Assembly: GCF_001746915.1 (NCBI RefSeq)
Contig: NZ_MJGC01000062.1
Location: 1 to 62,957 of the forward strand
Source of the DNA: Desertifilum tharense IPPAS B-1220
GTDB lineage: Bacteria; Cyanobacteriota; Cyanobacteriia; Cyanobacteriales; Desertifilaceae
Reading direction: 5' to 3'
Length of the DNA: 62,957 nt
Part shown: one piece after another, positions 1-8,289 of the stretch
Numbering within the stretch: the first letter of the stretch is position 1
Layout: every line of letters begins with the position of its first letter
Position numbers and translations under genes: made by a program
Notes under the pieces: model-generated
Database searches by the model: none
What the model saw: only the letters and a program-made list of their open reading frames with translations
Told to the model about the DNA's origin: nothing

Positions 1-312
1 TTAGGGGTTAGGGAAGAAGGGAGTTGGGAGTTAGGAGTTGGGGGTTGGGGGAAGAAGGGAGTTGGGAGTTAGGAGTTGGGGGTTGGGGGAAGAAGGGAGT
101 TGGGAGTTAGGGAGATTAAAGGTAAAGCGGCTATTGCTCTAGACACACTGAGAACTCAGCACTTCCTTTCCTACTCAGCACTCAGCACTCTACACTCAGC
201 ACTAAGAAATCCCCCCATCTCCCCACCTCCCCATCCTCTTCCCCACTCGGAACTCGGAACTCGGAACTCGGAACTCACTCAGCACTCAGCACTTTACACT
301 CAGCACTCTTAA
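1..312. repeat. Heptamer repeat array 1 (STRR type)
   Basis: This intergenic array of 7-bp tandem repeats runs off the left window edge. Bases 1-118 are G-rich heptamers (variants of GAGTTGG, GAGTTAG, GGGTTGG). Bases 150-310 are mainly ACTCAGC and GAACTCG heptamers separated by C-rich runs. It resembles the short tandemly repeated repetitive (STRR) sequences known from filamentous cyanobacteria. Short ORFs across it are repeat translations, not genes. Confidence 0.85.
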
Positions 313-313
313 C

Positions 314-1000
314 TCAGGAGAGAAGCCACTGAATCAGCTTATAGAGGGGATAGAGGAGCAATAGGCCAATGACAATGGATGCTGGAATTAGGGGAATGAT
401 GTTGAGATAGAAAAGAGCGATCGCACCAACAGCACCTGCAACTGACAGGAGTGCAAGTCCGATGGGGAGTGCCTCGCGAATTGTCCTAGGGAAGCGGCGA
501 GTGCTGAACCTTACAATATCAGGAGATGCAGTCGGCACATTCTTCAGAATTTGAGCGATCAACCAGTGATGAGTCCTCAGCAGTTCCAAACATTGGGGAT
601 GGGAGAGATAGTGACAATCAATCTGATGTAAAATCTCACCTTCCAATGAGAGAACAGTACGAACCGCAATTTGACCTTTTTCGCGCCATTTACTCAGTTC
701 TGGAGACACCTGCGAGTCTGACTGGGGTTCAACGTAATAGGTACAAAACGTTAATCCAGACTGAGGGTAAGCATACGTCTGTTGAACGTCAACCGCCAGT
801 AATTGTTGAGTATTCCAAAGCAACTCCTCAGATAGCGGTAGGGGAGTTCCTTGCTTTTTTCCCTCTTGAATTTCGCTGAGAATGAGCGGGTTGAGATAGA
901 AGAAAACTTGTCCTTCCTCAATACGGATGTATTGTACAGAAGGAGCCTTGGGTTTGACTGATGAGCGCTTGAACAGTCCTAGGAGAAGTAGAAAAGCCAC
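314..1000 (-). CDS. Conserved membrane protein of unknown function, last gene of the DGDI cluster
   Basis: I do not recognise this 228-aa protein. The first ~165 residues look soluble. The C-terminus holds two hydrophobic segments (about 178-200 and 203-226) separated by a short turn, so it is probably anchored in a membrane by a C-terminal hairpin. Residues 120-148 carry EGEI, then 20 residues, then H144 and I148. The same spacing occurs in the three genes upstream on this strand (1052-1804, 1832-7627, 7742-8176). The start is GTG, and no better in-frame start was seen. It follows the 250-aa gene by 51 bp and is probably co-transcribed with it. A role as membrane anchor for a complex of the cluster products is inference only. 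Confidence 0.75.
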   Translation of the reverse strand: MAFLLLLGLFKRSSVKPKAPSVQYIRIEEGQVFFYLNPLILSEIQEGKKQGTPLPLSEELLWNTQQLLAVDVQQTYAYPQSGLTFCTYYVEPQSDSQVSPELSKWREKGQIAVRTVLSLEGEILHQIDCHYLSHPQCLELLRTHHWLIAQILKNVPTASPDIVRFSTRRFPRTIREALPIGLALLSVAGAVGAIALFYLNIIPLIPASIVIGLLLLYPLYKLIQWLLS

Positions 1001-1051
1001 CTATGTCTGCTCGTCCTTTAATGAGGGTCCTGAACTACCTACACGGGTTAA

Positions 1052-1804
1052 CTAGCGGCTAGTAGGGGGAAGCGAAGCAGAATTTGCTTGTTTGTGCAGC
1101 AACATTTGCACAAAATCGACCATAAAGCCAATGACTCCCCGCCACTGCTTTTCGCCAGAAATGACGCCTTCCTGGTGAATTTTAATCAGTAATTCGCGGT
1201 TTTCCTGTTCTAGCAATCCTTGATGATAGCGGTGGAGGATATCGCCATCTAACTGCATTACGGTTTGAGCGTAAATGAGATGATTGAGGGGGAAGTTTCC
1301 GTCATATTGATCGAGCGAAGTTTTAATTTCGCTGATTTTTCGCAACCCGCGTAAAAATCGCGGATCGCTGAGGAGGCTTTGGACTCTGGGGGTATCGTTA
1401 GGGTTATTGGGGTTAGGAAGCGTTTCTGTCCAGTTGGAGGTGGGTTGATCCAGAGACAGGGGAATGCGCTGATAAGCCGCGATCAGTTTTCGACGAATCG
1501 CGAGATATTGGGGATAAAGGCTTTCTGGGATTTGGCGATCGCGAAAATATTGAGTATCCCCATTGTCCGGAATTTCGTAAATGTCGCGATAAGCTTCTTC
1601 TGGAATAAACTTACTCGCGCTGATGTGCGATACAACCATCGTACTCACTTCTAGTGCGGTAATATCGGTGAGAACTTGTCCCAAGGATTGCACGAAGTTA
1701 GTATAGTGCTTCTGCAATTCGGGAACCACGATCTCTGGTGGAAGTCCATCATGGCTCGCCACCAAGTCGTTTCCTGAGTGAGTATTCCGCGTTTTGATCG
1801 CCAC
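1052..1804 (-). CDS. Hypothetical protein with C-terminal DGDI signature
   Basis: This is a 250-aa soluble protein of no family I recognise. The GTG start is well supported by an AGGAGA ribosome-binding site 6 nt upstream. The N-terminal part looks largely helical; residues 118-140 are Pro/Asn-rich and probably a linker. D186-G187-D188-I189 is followed after exactly 20 residues by H210 and V214, as in the neighbouring genes, and the tail after it is predicted helix. It lies 27 bp downstream of the giant acidic gene, so translation from one mRNA is likely. The cluster context suggests it works with the other three signature-bearing proteins. Confidence 0.8.
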   Translation of the reverse strand: MAIKTRNTHSGNDLVASHDGLPPEIVVPELQKHYTNFVQSLGQVLTDITALEVSTMVVSHISASKFIPEEAYRDIYEIPDNGDTQYFRDRQIPESLYPQYLAIRRKLIAAYQRIPLSLDQPTSNWTETLPNPNNPNDTPRVQSLLSDPRFLRGLRKISEIKTSLDQYDGNFPLNHLIYAQTVMQLDGDILHRYHQGLLEQENRELLIKIHQEGVISGEKQWRGVIGFMVDFVQMLLHKQANSASLPPTSR

Positions 1805-1831
1805 GGTTCATCTCCTGATTGGTTGAGGATA

Positions 1832-4800
1832 CTAGGGATTAGGATTGCGAGGAGGCGGAGGGTTGTTCTGCGTCTCGGAAGCTGATAATCCCAAATCAGC
1901 AAATGGATCGGAATCCATTTCTTCTGAGTCTAGATCCCCAGTTTCCAGGCTAGCAAACGGATCGAACTCATCTAACGATTCATCCGGAAACAGATCGGCT
2001 AGCGGATCTTCATCGGCGCTAAGGTCTGTTGCGCCTGTGGATAAACCCAAGGAAGGCTCATCTTCTTGCAGATCCTCGTCTAGCAAGGACGCAAAGGGAT
2101 CGGATCGATCGTAGCCGGAAGTGTCCGCCTCCTCAAGGGTTTCCTCATCAGTTTCTAGCGCTGCGAGCAATTCGTCTTCATCCATTAAGGTTTCTGATGG
2201 AATGGCTTCTACCCCAAAGGCGTCTTCTTCCCAGGATGAATCTGCAAATGCATCTGTTTCTAGAGCGTTCTCTAGTTCGCTAGCTTCTGTGTCTGATAGC
2301 TCATCCCAAGCATCCATTTCAGGAAGGGGAGCATTTAAATCTGCAAGTACGGCTTCAGTTTGATTGCGACTAGCTTCCTCTTCTCCAAAAATAGCCAAAT
2401 CCTCAGCATCATCAAACACCGAGAGCAATTCTTCATCGGCTGAATTCGTGCTAATTCCCGCATAGGGTAGGGGTTCGTCCATTTCAGAAAAAGCGGTTTC
2501 TTCTGATTCGGGTTCAAAGGCTTGGAGAAGTTGCTCGTCTTCGTCGTCGAGTGTCAAGGATGAAAGTTCGGCTTCTTCTGCGAAGGGATCGAGTTGATCC
2601 CAAGCTGCATCTTCTTCGGCGTCGAGGGTGCTACCGAGTTGTTCTTCGCCAAAGATGATGGTGTCTTGTAAATTACCCGCTGTGGGTTGAGGTTCTTCCC
2701 AAGGAGAGTTTAGTTCTTCTGGCTCAAAGGCTTTGAGAATCTCTGCTTCTTCTTCATCGCTGACACCGGCTAATTCTGAGGTTGTCTCAAAAACGTTATC
2801 TTCCCATACATCTGTTTCTAATGGATCGGCTGGAGTTTCTTTAGCGCTGAGGCTGTCTGTCACTTCCCACAGGGGATCTAGTCCTTCTTGTTCGGGTTCA
2901 AAGGATTGAAGAATTTCTGTTTCTTCCTCAGCCGTGATGTCTGGGAGTTCTTCAGAGGGGGTGTTGGTATCGGCGAGAAGAATTTCGTCAAAGGAGGTTT
3001 CGTCAATCTCTGCTGAGGGTTCTGGTTCTAGTTCTAGATTAAAAGATTCGAGAAGCTCTGCATTGACTTCTTGAGCGATCGCATCGAATTCTGAATCAAT
3101 ATCAACTTCTTCTTCTTCTGCGGGTATTTCCCAAGCTGGATTTGCCAACGGTAAATGGTTATTTTCTGAGAGGGGAGGCTCTTCCCACAAGGTTTCTAGG
3201 TTTTCTGGGTGGGTTTCAAACGGTAGAAGTTCGGTTTCTACTTCGCTAGCAGGGTTAAAGGCTGGCGTTTCTTCCCAGAGAGATTCTTCTTCGGCTAGTA
3301 TGTCTTCTTCAATGGGAGTTTCTTCCCAAAGCGATGATTCTGTGTCGTCTAGGGATTCTAACTCAAATGGCGATCGCGATTGTTCTTCCCACAGAGCTTC
3401 CTCTTCTGTTTCCTCCACTAATTCTAGTGAAGGCGTCGCAGGCGTTTCTTCCCAAAGTGATGATTCTGTGTCGTCTAGGGATTCTAACTCAAACGGCGAT
3501 CGCGATTGTTCTTCCCACAGAGCTTCCTCTTCTGTTTCCTCAACTAATTCTAGTGAGGGAGTTGCAGGCGTTTCTTCCCAAAGCGATGATTCTGTGTCGT
3601 CTAGGGATTCTAACTCAAACGGCGATCGCGATTGTTCTTCCCAGAGAGCTTCTTCCTCTGTTTCCTCAACTAATTCTAGTGAGGGAGTTGCAGGCGTTTC
3701 TTCCCAAAGCGATGATTCTGTGTCGTCTAGGGATTCTAACTCAAACGGCGATCGCGATTGTTCCTCCCACAAAGATTCCTCTTCTGTTTCCTCCACTAAT
3801 TCTAGTGAAGGCGTCGCAGGCGTTTCTTCCCACAGAGATTCCTCTTCTGTTTCCTCCACTAATTCTAGTGAAGGCGTCGCAGGCGTTTCTTCCCACAGAG
3901 ATTCCTCTTCTGATAGCAAGCTTTCTGCAATGGGATTTTCCTCCCACAAAGATTCCTCTTCCGTTTCCTCCACTAATTCTAGTGAGGGAGTTGCGGGAGT
4001 TTCTTCCCAGAGAGATTCCTCTTCTGATAGCAAGCTTTCTGCAATGGGATTTTCCTCCCACAAAGATTCCTCTTCCGTTTCCTCCACTAATTCTAGTAAG
4101 GGAGTTGCGGGAGTTTCTTCCCAGAGAGATTCCTCTTCTGATAGCAAGCTTTCTGCAATGGGATTTTCCTCCCACAAAGATTCCTCTTCCGTTTCCTCCA
4201 CTAATTCTAGTGAGGGAGTTGCGGGAGTTTCTTCCCAGAGAGATTCTTCAGTGCTAGCGGTTTCCAACTCACTCAACAAAGCACTTGGTTCTGCTTCCTC
4301 TGTCTCTGCAAAAAAGTCTATTTCTGGTGTCATCTCTGAAGCGGTTAACTCAGGGATAACTTCACCTTCAGCCTTATCAGACTCCTCAAACTCGCTTAAG
4401 AAAGCACTTGGCTGTAGTTCATCCGCTTCTAAACTCGTCTCAAACGGTGAAAATGACGCTTCTAGGTTGGCTTCCTCACCTTCTTCTAGAGTCTCCGCAT
4501 CTAAATCTAAAGAGAATTCCTCTTCTTGCTCTTCATCTATTGCAAAGGGAGTTTCCGCTGTCGAGAATATTTCTGACTCTTCAGCCGTCTCTAACGTTTC
4601 CAAGTCTTCAAACGGAGATGAGAATTCCGCTTGGGGTTCTTCCTCTATCTCAAATGGGGAGACTTCCTCTGTCGTTCTCGATAGTTCTGAGGGATAGACA
4701 AATAAACTATCTGTTTCCCCAAAGTCTTCGGTTTCTTCTAAGTTGTCGAAGGGAGTTTCCGCTGTCGAGAAGGCTTCTGACTCTTCAGTCGTCTCTAACG

Positions 4801-7627
4801 TTTCCAAGTCTTCAAATGGAGATGAGAATTCCGCTTGGGATTCTTCCTCTATCTCAAATGGGGAGACTTCCTCTGTCGTTCTCGATAGTTCTGAGGGATA
4901 GACAAATAAACTATCTGTTTCTCCAAAGTCTTCGGTTTCTTCTAAGTTGTCGAAGGGAGTTTCCGCTGTCGAGAAGGCTTCTGACTCTTCAGTCGTTTCT
5001 AACGTTTCCAAGTCTTCAAACGGAGATGAGAATTCCGCTTGGGATTCTCCCTCTATCTCAAATGGGGAGCCTTCCTCTGTCGTTCTCGATAGTTCTGAGG
5101 GATAGACAAATAAACTATCTGTTTCCCCAAAGTCTTCGGTTTCTTCTAAGTTGTCGAAGGGAGTTTCCGCTGTCGAGAAGGCTTCTGACTCTTCAGCCGT
5201 CTCTAACGTTTCCAAGTCTTCAAACGGAGATGAGAATTCCGCTTGGGGTTCTTCCTCTATCTCAAATGGGGAGACTTCCTCTGTCGTTCTCGATAGTTCT
5301 GAGGGATAGACAAATAAACTATCTGTTTCTCCAAAGTCTTCGGTTTCTTCTAAGTTGTCGAAGGGAGTTTCCGCTGTCGAGAATATTTCTGATTCTTCAG
5401 TCGTTTCTAACGTTTCCAAGTCTTCAAATGGAGATGAGAATTCCGCTTGGGATTCTTCCTCTATCTCAAATGGGGAGACTTCCTCTATCGTTCTCGATAG
5501 TTCTGAGGGATAGACAAATAAACTATCTGTTTCCCCAAAGTCTTCGGTTTCTTCTAAGTTGTCGAAGGGAGTTTCCGCTGTCGAGAATATTTCTGATTCT
5601 TCAGTCGTTTCTAGTTCTTCAAATGGCGATCGCGCTTCGGAATCTGCTAAATCATCGAGTTCAGCAAAAGCATCTTCTGAAGGGAGTTCTGAAAATCCAG
5701 CAGACATTTCGCTACTTTCAAATGGCGATAAGTCTTCGTTTTCTTCAGAGACAAAAAAGTTATCTGAATCTTCAGTATTATCAAGCTCTTCTAAGAGAGC
5801 TTCATCTGTTAAAGACCATTCAGCTTCTTCAGTCAAGCCTGCCTCTTCCTCAAGCTGTTCTTCTAATATTCCCAAGGATGCTGAATCATCTTCCATTCCC
5901 AACTCTTCTGCGGTTAAGTCTTCAGAGTTAAATTCAGGAAGTTCTTCAATATCTTCTGCTTGAGTTCCTGACAAGTCAAAGGGGGAGAACGCTTGCTCTT
6001 CAGAAATTAATTCTGTTTCAGAAACGGCAAACGGGGAGGATGCTTCGGAGGTTTGTATCTGTTCGTCGTCTAAGAAATAGTCTGCTTCTGAAGTTAATTC
6101 GTCATCGCTTAAATCTCCCAATAAATGATCGTCACTTAAAGGAGTTTCTATTTCTTCTGTAAAGGTGGCGATATCTTCAGTGGTGAAGGGAGACAAGTCT
6201 TCAGCAATTGCCGATTCTTCTGTTTCTGGGAATTCATCCGTTGCAGCAAATTCAGGAAACGCCTGCAAATTCTCGGTGTCTAAAATTTCCTCGGTATCGC
6301 CTAGTTCGTCTAATAAGGCGCTATCAGTTAGGGGAACTGCTAGCGATGCTAAATCTGTTTCTGCGTCAAATTCGTCTGGGGATTCCTGAGTTTCTGGTGC
6401 TTCCCAAAAGGCAGATTCATCTGTCCCGTTAAGCTTGCTGAGGATATCTTGTTCTTCAATAGCTGAAAGTCGGGTGTTTTCTTCGGGAGTAACAGCCACC
6501 TCTGGGGAAGCAACGTCTTCTTGTGACAGATCGATTTCAGGGGTTTCTTCTTCCCAAAAGACGGCTTCGGCTGCGTCAAATTCGTCTAGGAGTTCGCTGT
6601 CAATCTTCAGCGCTTCTGGGGATTGTTCTGTTTCTAACTCAGGTTGTGGCTCCAAGTTATCAGCAGTTGGGGAGATTTCTTCTAGGGTTTCTATCTCTTC
6701 TTGTAGGGCATCCTGTAAATCGGCTTCAATCGCTCGATCTAGGATGGGATTGGGTTCTACTGCCGATTCTACCTCGTCTGGGAGATTGGTGGCGATCGCC
6801 GTATCTTCGCGATCGAAAATTTCCCCTAGGGGATCGACAGGCGGCGTCATTGAGGCTTGGGTTGGCAGAGGTTCTAGGGGTTGAGATTCCTCTGTCTCGT
6901 CGTCAAAGGAGTCTGCAAATAATTCCGCATCAAACTCTTCAAGCGCTTCGCGATCGCGATCGTCTAGGCGATCTTCACCCGTATCTGACACGGGTGCTTC
7001 TCGATCTAATGCAGTTTCTGGTGGCAGGGTAGCTGTAAATTCGCCTGAATCCTTAACCTCGTCAAAGGGTGCTGAGACTTCTAAATGGACGGGAAACGCC
7101 TCTGTTAGGGGTGCTTGCGTGTCGTCGAGGGGGAACTCTGCTAGGTTTTGAGACTCGTCAAACGGACTGCTTGGGGGAAGTTGTTCTCTAACCGGGGATG
7201 GCGCTGCAAGCTGAGAATCGGTTACTTTTGACCAATCTAGTCCAAGGCTGCTGGGATCGAAATTATGCTCTTGCATTTCAATCCACAAGCTGAAGAGTTT
7301 TTGCAAACTCAAAAGGTTGCGCTGGATAATCTCATGGCTGGCCTTAATTTGGCTGATGTGAAACTCGCGCAATTCAGCAAAGGCGCTATTGTCCACAAAG
7401 ACGCTACCCACTTCAGTATTAATATCCCCATCAACAATATTGATGCGGGTTTTCATGCGATGTCCGGGTAAGGCGCTTTCGGGGTTTTGTTGTTCCGTGC
7501 CATAGGGATCGGCAAGGGAAACCCAGGTGGCGATGTCTAGTTCAATCGACTCACTTAAGGCCGTTTTTAAGGCTTCAGCAAGTTTCCCTGCTCGAATCAA
7601 CGCTTTAAAGTCATCACTTGCTGCCAT
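1832..7627 (-). CDS. Giant acidic tandem-repeat protein with N-terminal DGDI domain
   Basis: The product is 1931 aa. Residues 1-115 form a folded-looking domain closely similar to the whole 144-aa protein upstream (shared MAAS start, TWVS, TRINIV, LREFH). The signature is D66-G67-D68-I69 ... H90 ... I94. The rest is extremely rich in Glu, Asp, Ser, Thr, Leu and Pro, with almost no Lys or Cys, and is probably intrinsically disordered. It contains five 68-aa tandem repeats, then a block with 18 LWEE motifs in 38- and 42-aa periods, then spaced (L/I)LQAFEPE-like motifs. The start ATG has AGGGGAT upstream. It could be a multivalent scaffold binding many copies of one partner; that is inference. 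No catalytic motif was seen. Confidence 0.85.
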   Translation of the reverse strand: MAASDDFKALIRAGKLAEALKTALSESIELDIATWVSLADPYGTEQQNPESALPGHRMKTRINIVDGDINTEVGSVFVDNSAFAELREFHISQIKASHEIIQRNLLSLQKLFSLWIEMQEHNFDPSSLGLDWSKVTDSQLAAPSPVREQLPPSSPFDESQNLAEFPLDDTQAPLTEAFPVHLEVSAPFDEVKDSGEFTATLPPETALDREAPVSDTGEDRLDDRDREALEEFDAELFADSFDDETEESQPLEPLPTQASMTPPVDPLGEIFDREDTAIATNLPDEVESAVEPNPILDRAIEADLQDALQEEIETLEEISPTADNLEPQPELETEQSPEALKIDSELLDEFDAAEAVFWEEETPEIDLSQEDVASPEVAVTPEENTRLSAIEEQDILSKLNGTDESAFWEAPETQESPDEFDAETDLASLAVPLTDSALLDELGDTEEILDTENLQAFPEFAATDEFPETEESAIAEDLSPFTTEDIATFTEEIETPLSDDHLLGDLSDDELTSEADYFLDDEQIQTSEASSPFAVSETELISEEQAFSPFDLSGTQAEDIEELPEFNSEDLTAEELGMEDDSASLGILEEQLEEEAGLTEEAEWSLTDEALLEELDNTEDSDNFFVSEENEDLSPFESSEMSAGFSELPSEDAFAELDDLADSEARSPFEELETTEESEIFSTAETPFDNLEETEDFGETDSLFVYPSELSRTIEEVSPFEIEEESQAEFSSPFEDLETLETTEESEIFSTAETPFDNLEETEDFGETDSLFVYPSELSRTTEEVSPFEIEEEPQAEFSSPFEDLETLETAEESEAFSTAETPFDNLEETEDFGETDSLFVYPSELSRTTEEGSPFEIEGESQAEFSSPFEDLETLETTEESEAFSTAETPFDNLEETEDFGETDSLFVYPSELSRTTEEVSPFEIEEESQAEFSSPFEDLETLETTEESEAFSTAETPFDNLEETEDFGETDSLFVYPSELSRTTEEVSPFEIEEEPQAEFSSPFEDLETLETAEESEIFSTAETPFAIDEEQEEEFSLDLDAETLEEGEEANLEASFSPFETSLEADELQPSAFLSEFEESDKAEGEVIPELTASEMTPEIDFFAETEEAEPSALLSELETASTEESLWEETPATPSLELVEETEEESLWEENPIAESLLSEEESLWEETPATPLLELVEETEEESLWEENPIAESLLSEEESLWEETPATPSLELVEETEEESLWEENPIAESLLSEEESLWEETPATPSLELVEETEEESLWEETPATPSLELVEETEEESLWEEQSRSPFELESLDDTESSLWEETPATPSLELVEETEEEALWEEQSRSPFELESLDDTESSLWEETPATPSLELVEETEEEALWEEQSRSPFELESLDDTESSLWEETPATPSLELVEETEEEALWEEQSRSPFELESLDDTESSLWEETPIEEDILAEEESLWEETPAFNPASEVETELLPFETHPENLETLWEEPPLSENNHLPLANPAWEIPAEEEEVDIDSEFDAIAQEVNAELLESFNLELEPEPSAEIDETSFDEILLADTNTPSEELPDITAEEETEILQSFEPEQEGLDPLWEVTDSLSAKETPADPLETDVWEDNVFETTSELAGVSDEEEAEILKAFEPEELNSPWEEPQPTAGNLQDTIIFGEEQLGSTLDAEEDAAWDQLDPFAEEAELSSLTLDDEDEQLLQAFEPESEETAFSEMDEPLPYAGISTNSADEELLSVFDDAEDLAIFGEEEASRNQTEAVLADLNAPLPEMDAWDELSDTEASELENALETDAFADSSWEEDAFGVEAIPSETLMDEDELLAALETDEETLEEADTSGYDRSDPFASLLDEDLQEDEPSLGLSTGATDLSADEDPLADLFPDESLDEFDPFASLETGDLDSEEMDSDPFADLGLSASETQNNPPPPRNPNP
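3300..4250 (-). repeat. In-gene tandem repeats, LWEE block (126-bp and 114-bp periods)
   Basis: This block lies inside the giant acidic gene. A HIP1-containing anchor (GCGATCGC) recurs at 3370, 3496, 3622 and 3748, a period of exactly 126 bp (42 aa). A second anchor (TGATAGCAAG on the plus strand) recurs at 3911, 4025 and 4139, a period of exactly 114 bp (38 aa). Copies are nearly identical in DNA, including silent sites. That points to recent expansion or homogenisation rather than old divergence. Confidence 0.9.
4547..5616 (-). repeat. In-gene tandem repeats, 204-bp period, five copies plus a partial sixth
   Basis: The anchor ATAGTTCTGA starts at 4681, 4885, 5089, 5293 and 5497. The anchor GGGAGTTTCC recurs from 4547 to 5567. 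The period is exactly 204 bp (68 aa). Each unit encodes an acidic segment containing TPFDNLEETEDF and SLFVYPSELSR. The copies differ by only a few bases, so the locus is prone to copy-number change and assembly collapse. Confidence 0.92.
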
Positions 7628-7741
7628 GAGGATATCCCCTATTGTTCTAAATGCGCCAAGCCAAAGTTAAAATGCATCGGTTAGAGACCTCTCACCATGC
7701 TAATCGACCCATCCACTGTTGTTCAGGGTTGGGGTTTCAGG

Positions 7742-8176
7742 TTAGACATCTGAAGCGTTTAAGAGGTGAGATTGCGATTGTTCGGAAGCATCCAATTCTG
7801 AAGTTTGGGAGAGCTTGGGTAAGGTATGCCCTAGAATTGCAAAGAGTTGTTGCAGATTTTCTAAGTTTTTCTGAATCATCTCCCGGCTTTCCCAAATTTG
7901 TTGAACGTGGAATTCTCGTAAGTTGGTGTAGGGGCCGTTTCCGACAAACTGGCTGCCAACTTCGGTGTCAATATCTCCCTCAACAATGTTAATCCGGGTT
8001 CGCATCTGATATCCCGGTAAAACTTTATCGGGTGCGGGTTGGGTGGGATGGTAGGGATTAGCGGCGCTAACCCAGGTGGTAATTTCGATCTCAGGTGCTT
8101 CGCTGATTGCCAATTGCAGGGCCTGTTTCAGGTTGCCTGTTTTGATGGCTTGCTTGAATTCCTCGCTGGCTGCCAT
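7742..8176 (-). CDS. Small DGDI-domain protein, paralogue of the giant protein's N-terminus
   Basis: This is a 144-aa protein. ATG at 8176 is chosen over the longer frame because GGAGAG lies about 8 nt upstream and the N-terminus (MAAS) then matches the giant neighbour. Roughly half of residues 1-115 are identical to that protein's N-terminal domain. The signature is E66-G67-D68-I69 ... H90 ... I94, followed by a predicted helix. It has only a short polar tail where the neighbour has 1800 acidic residues. It lies 114 bp upstream of the giant gene and 113 bp downstream of pepP. Function is unknown. The pair looks like a duplication followed by acquisition of a repeat tail in one copy. Confidence 0.85.
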   Translation of the reverse strand: MAASEEFKQAIKTGNLKQALQLAISEAPEIEITTWVSAANPYHPTQPAPDKVLPGYQMRTRINIVEGDIDTEVGSQFVGNGPYTNLREFHVQQIWESREMIQKNLENLQQLFAILGHTLPKLSQTSELDASEQSQSHLLNASDV

Positions 8177-8289
8177 AACGCTCTCTCCGGTAGAATTGCA
8201 CGCCAATTGGTGCGTTGACCCTCGTTTGAACTTCCTTAATTCTAAGGGTACCCGCACGCCAAACAATAGTTTCTAAGAGGGCTAGAGAT

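Noticed and set aside
76-312. 78-aa open frame in heptamer array 1
   Set aside because: Its sequence (ALSTLHSALR, SELGTRNSEL) is just the translation of 7-bp repeats; the same peptides appear at every array.
3300-4697. 465-aa plus-strand open frame opposite the giant acidic gene
   Set aside because: It is the antisense of Glu/Ser-rich repeats and gives only Ser/Val/Asp low complexity. The minus-strand frame has the paralogous domain, a ribosome-binding site and the operon context.
4547-5616. CRISPR-like or intergenic satellite interpretation of the 204-bp repeat
   Set aside because: The period is a multiple of three, the frame stays open and the repeats are coding.
4408-5931. 507-aa plus-strand open frame over the 204-bp repeats
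   Set aside because: Also an antisense shadow; open only because the repeat unit lacks stops in that frame.
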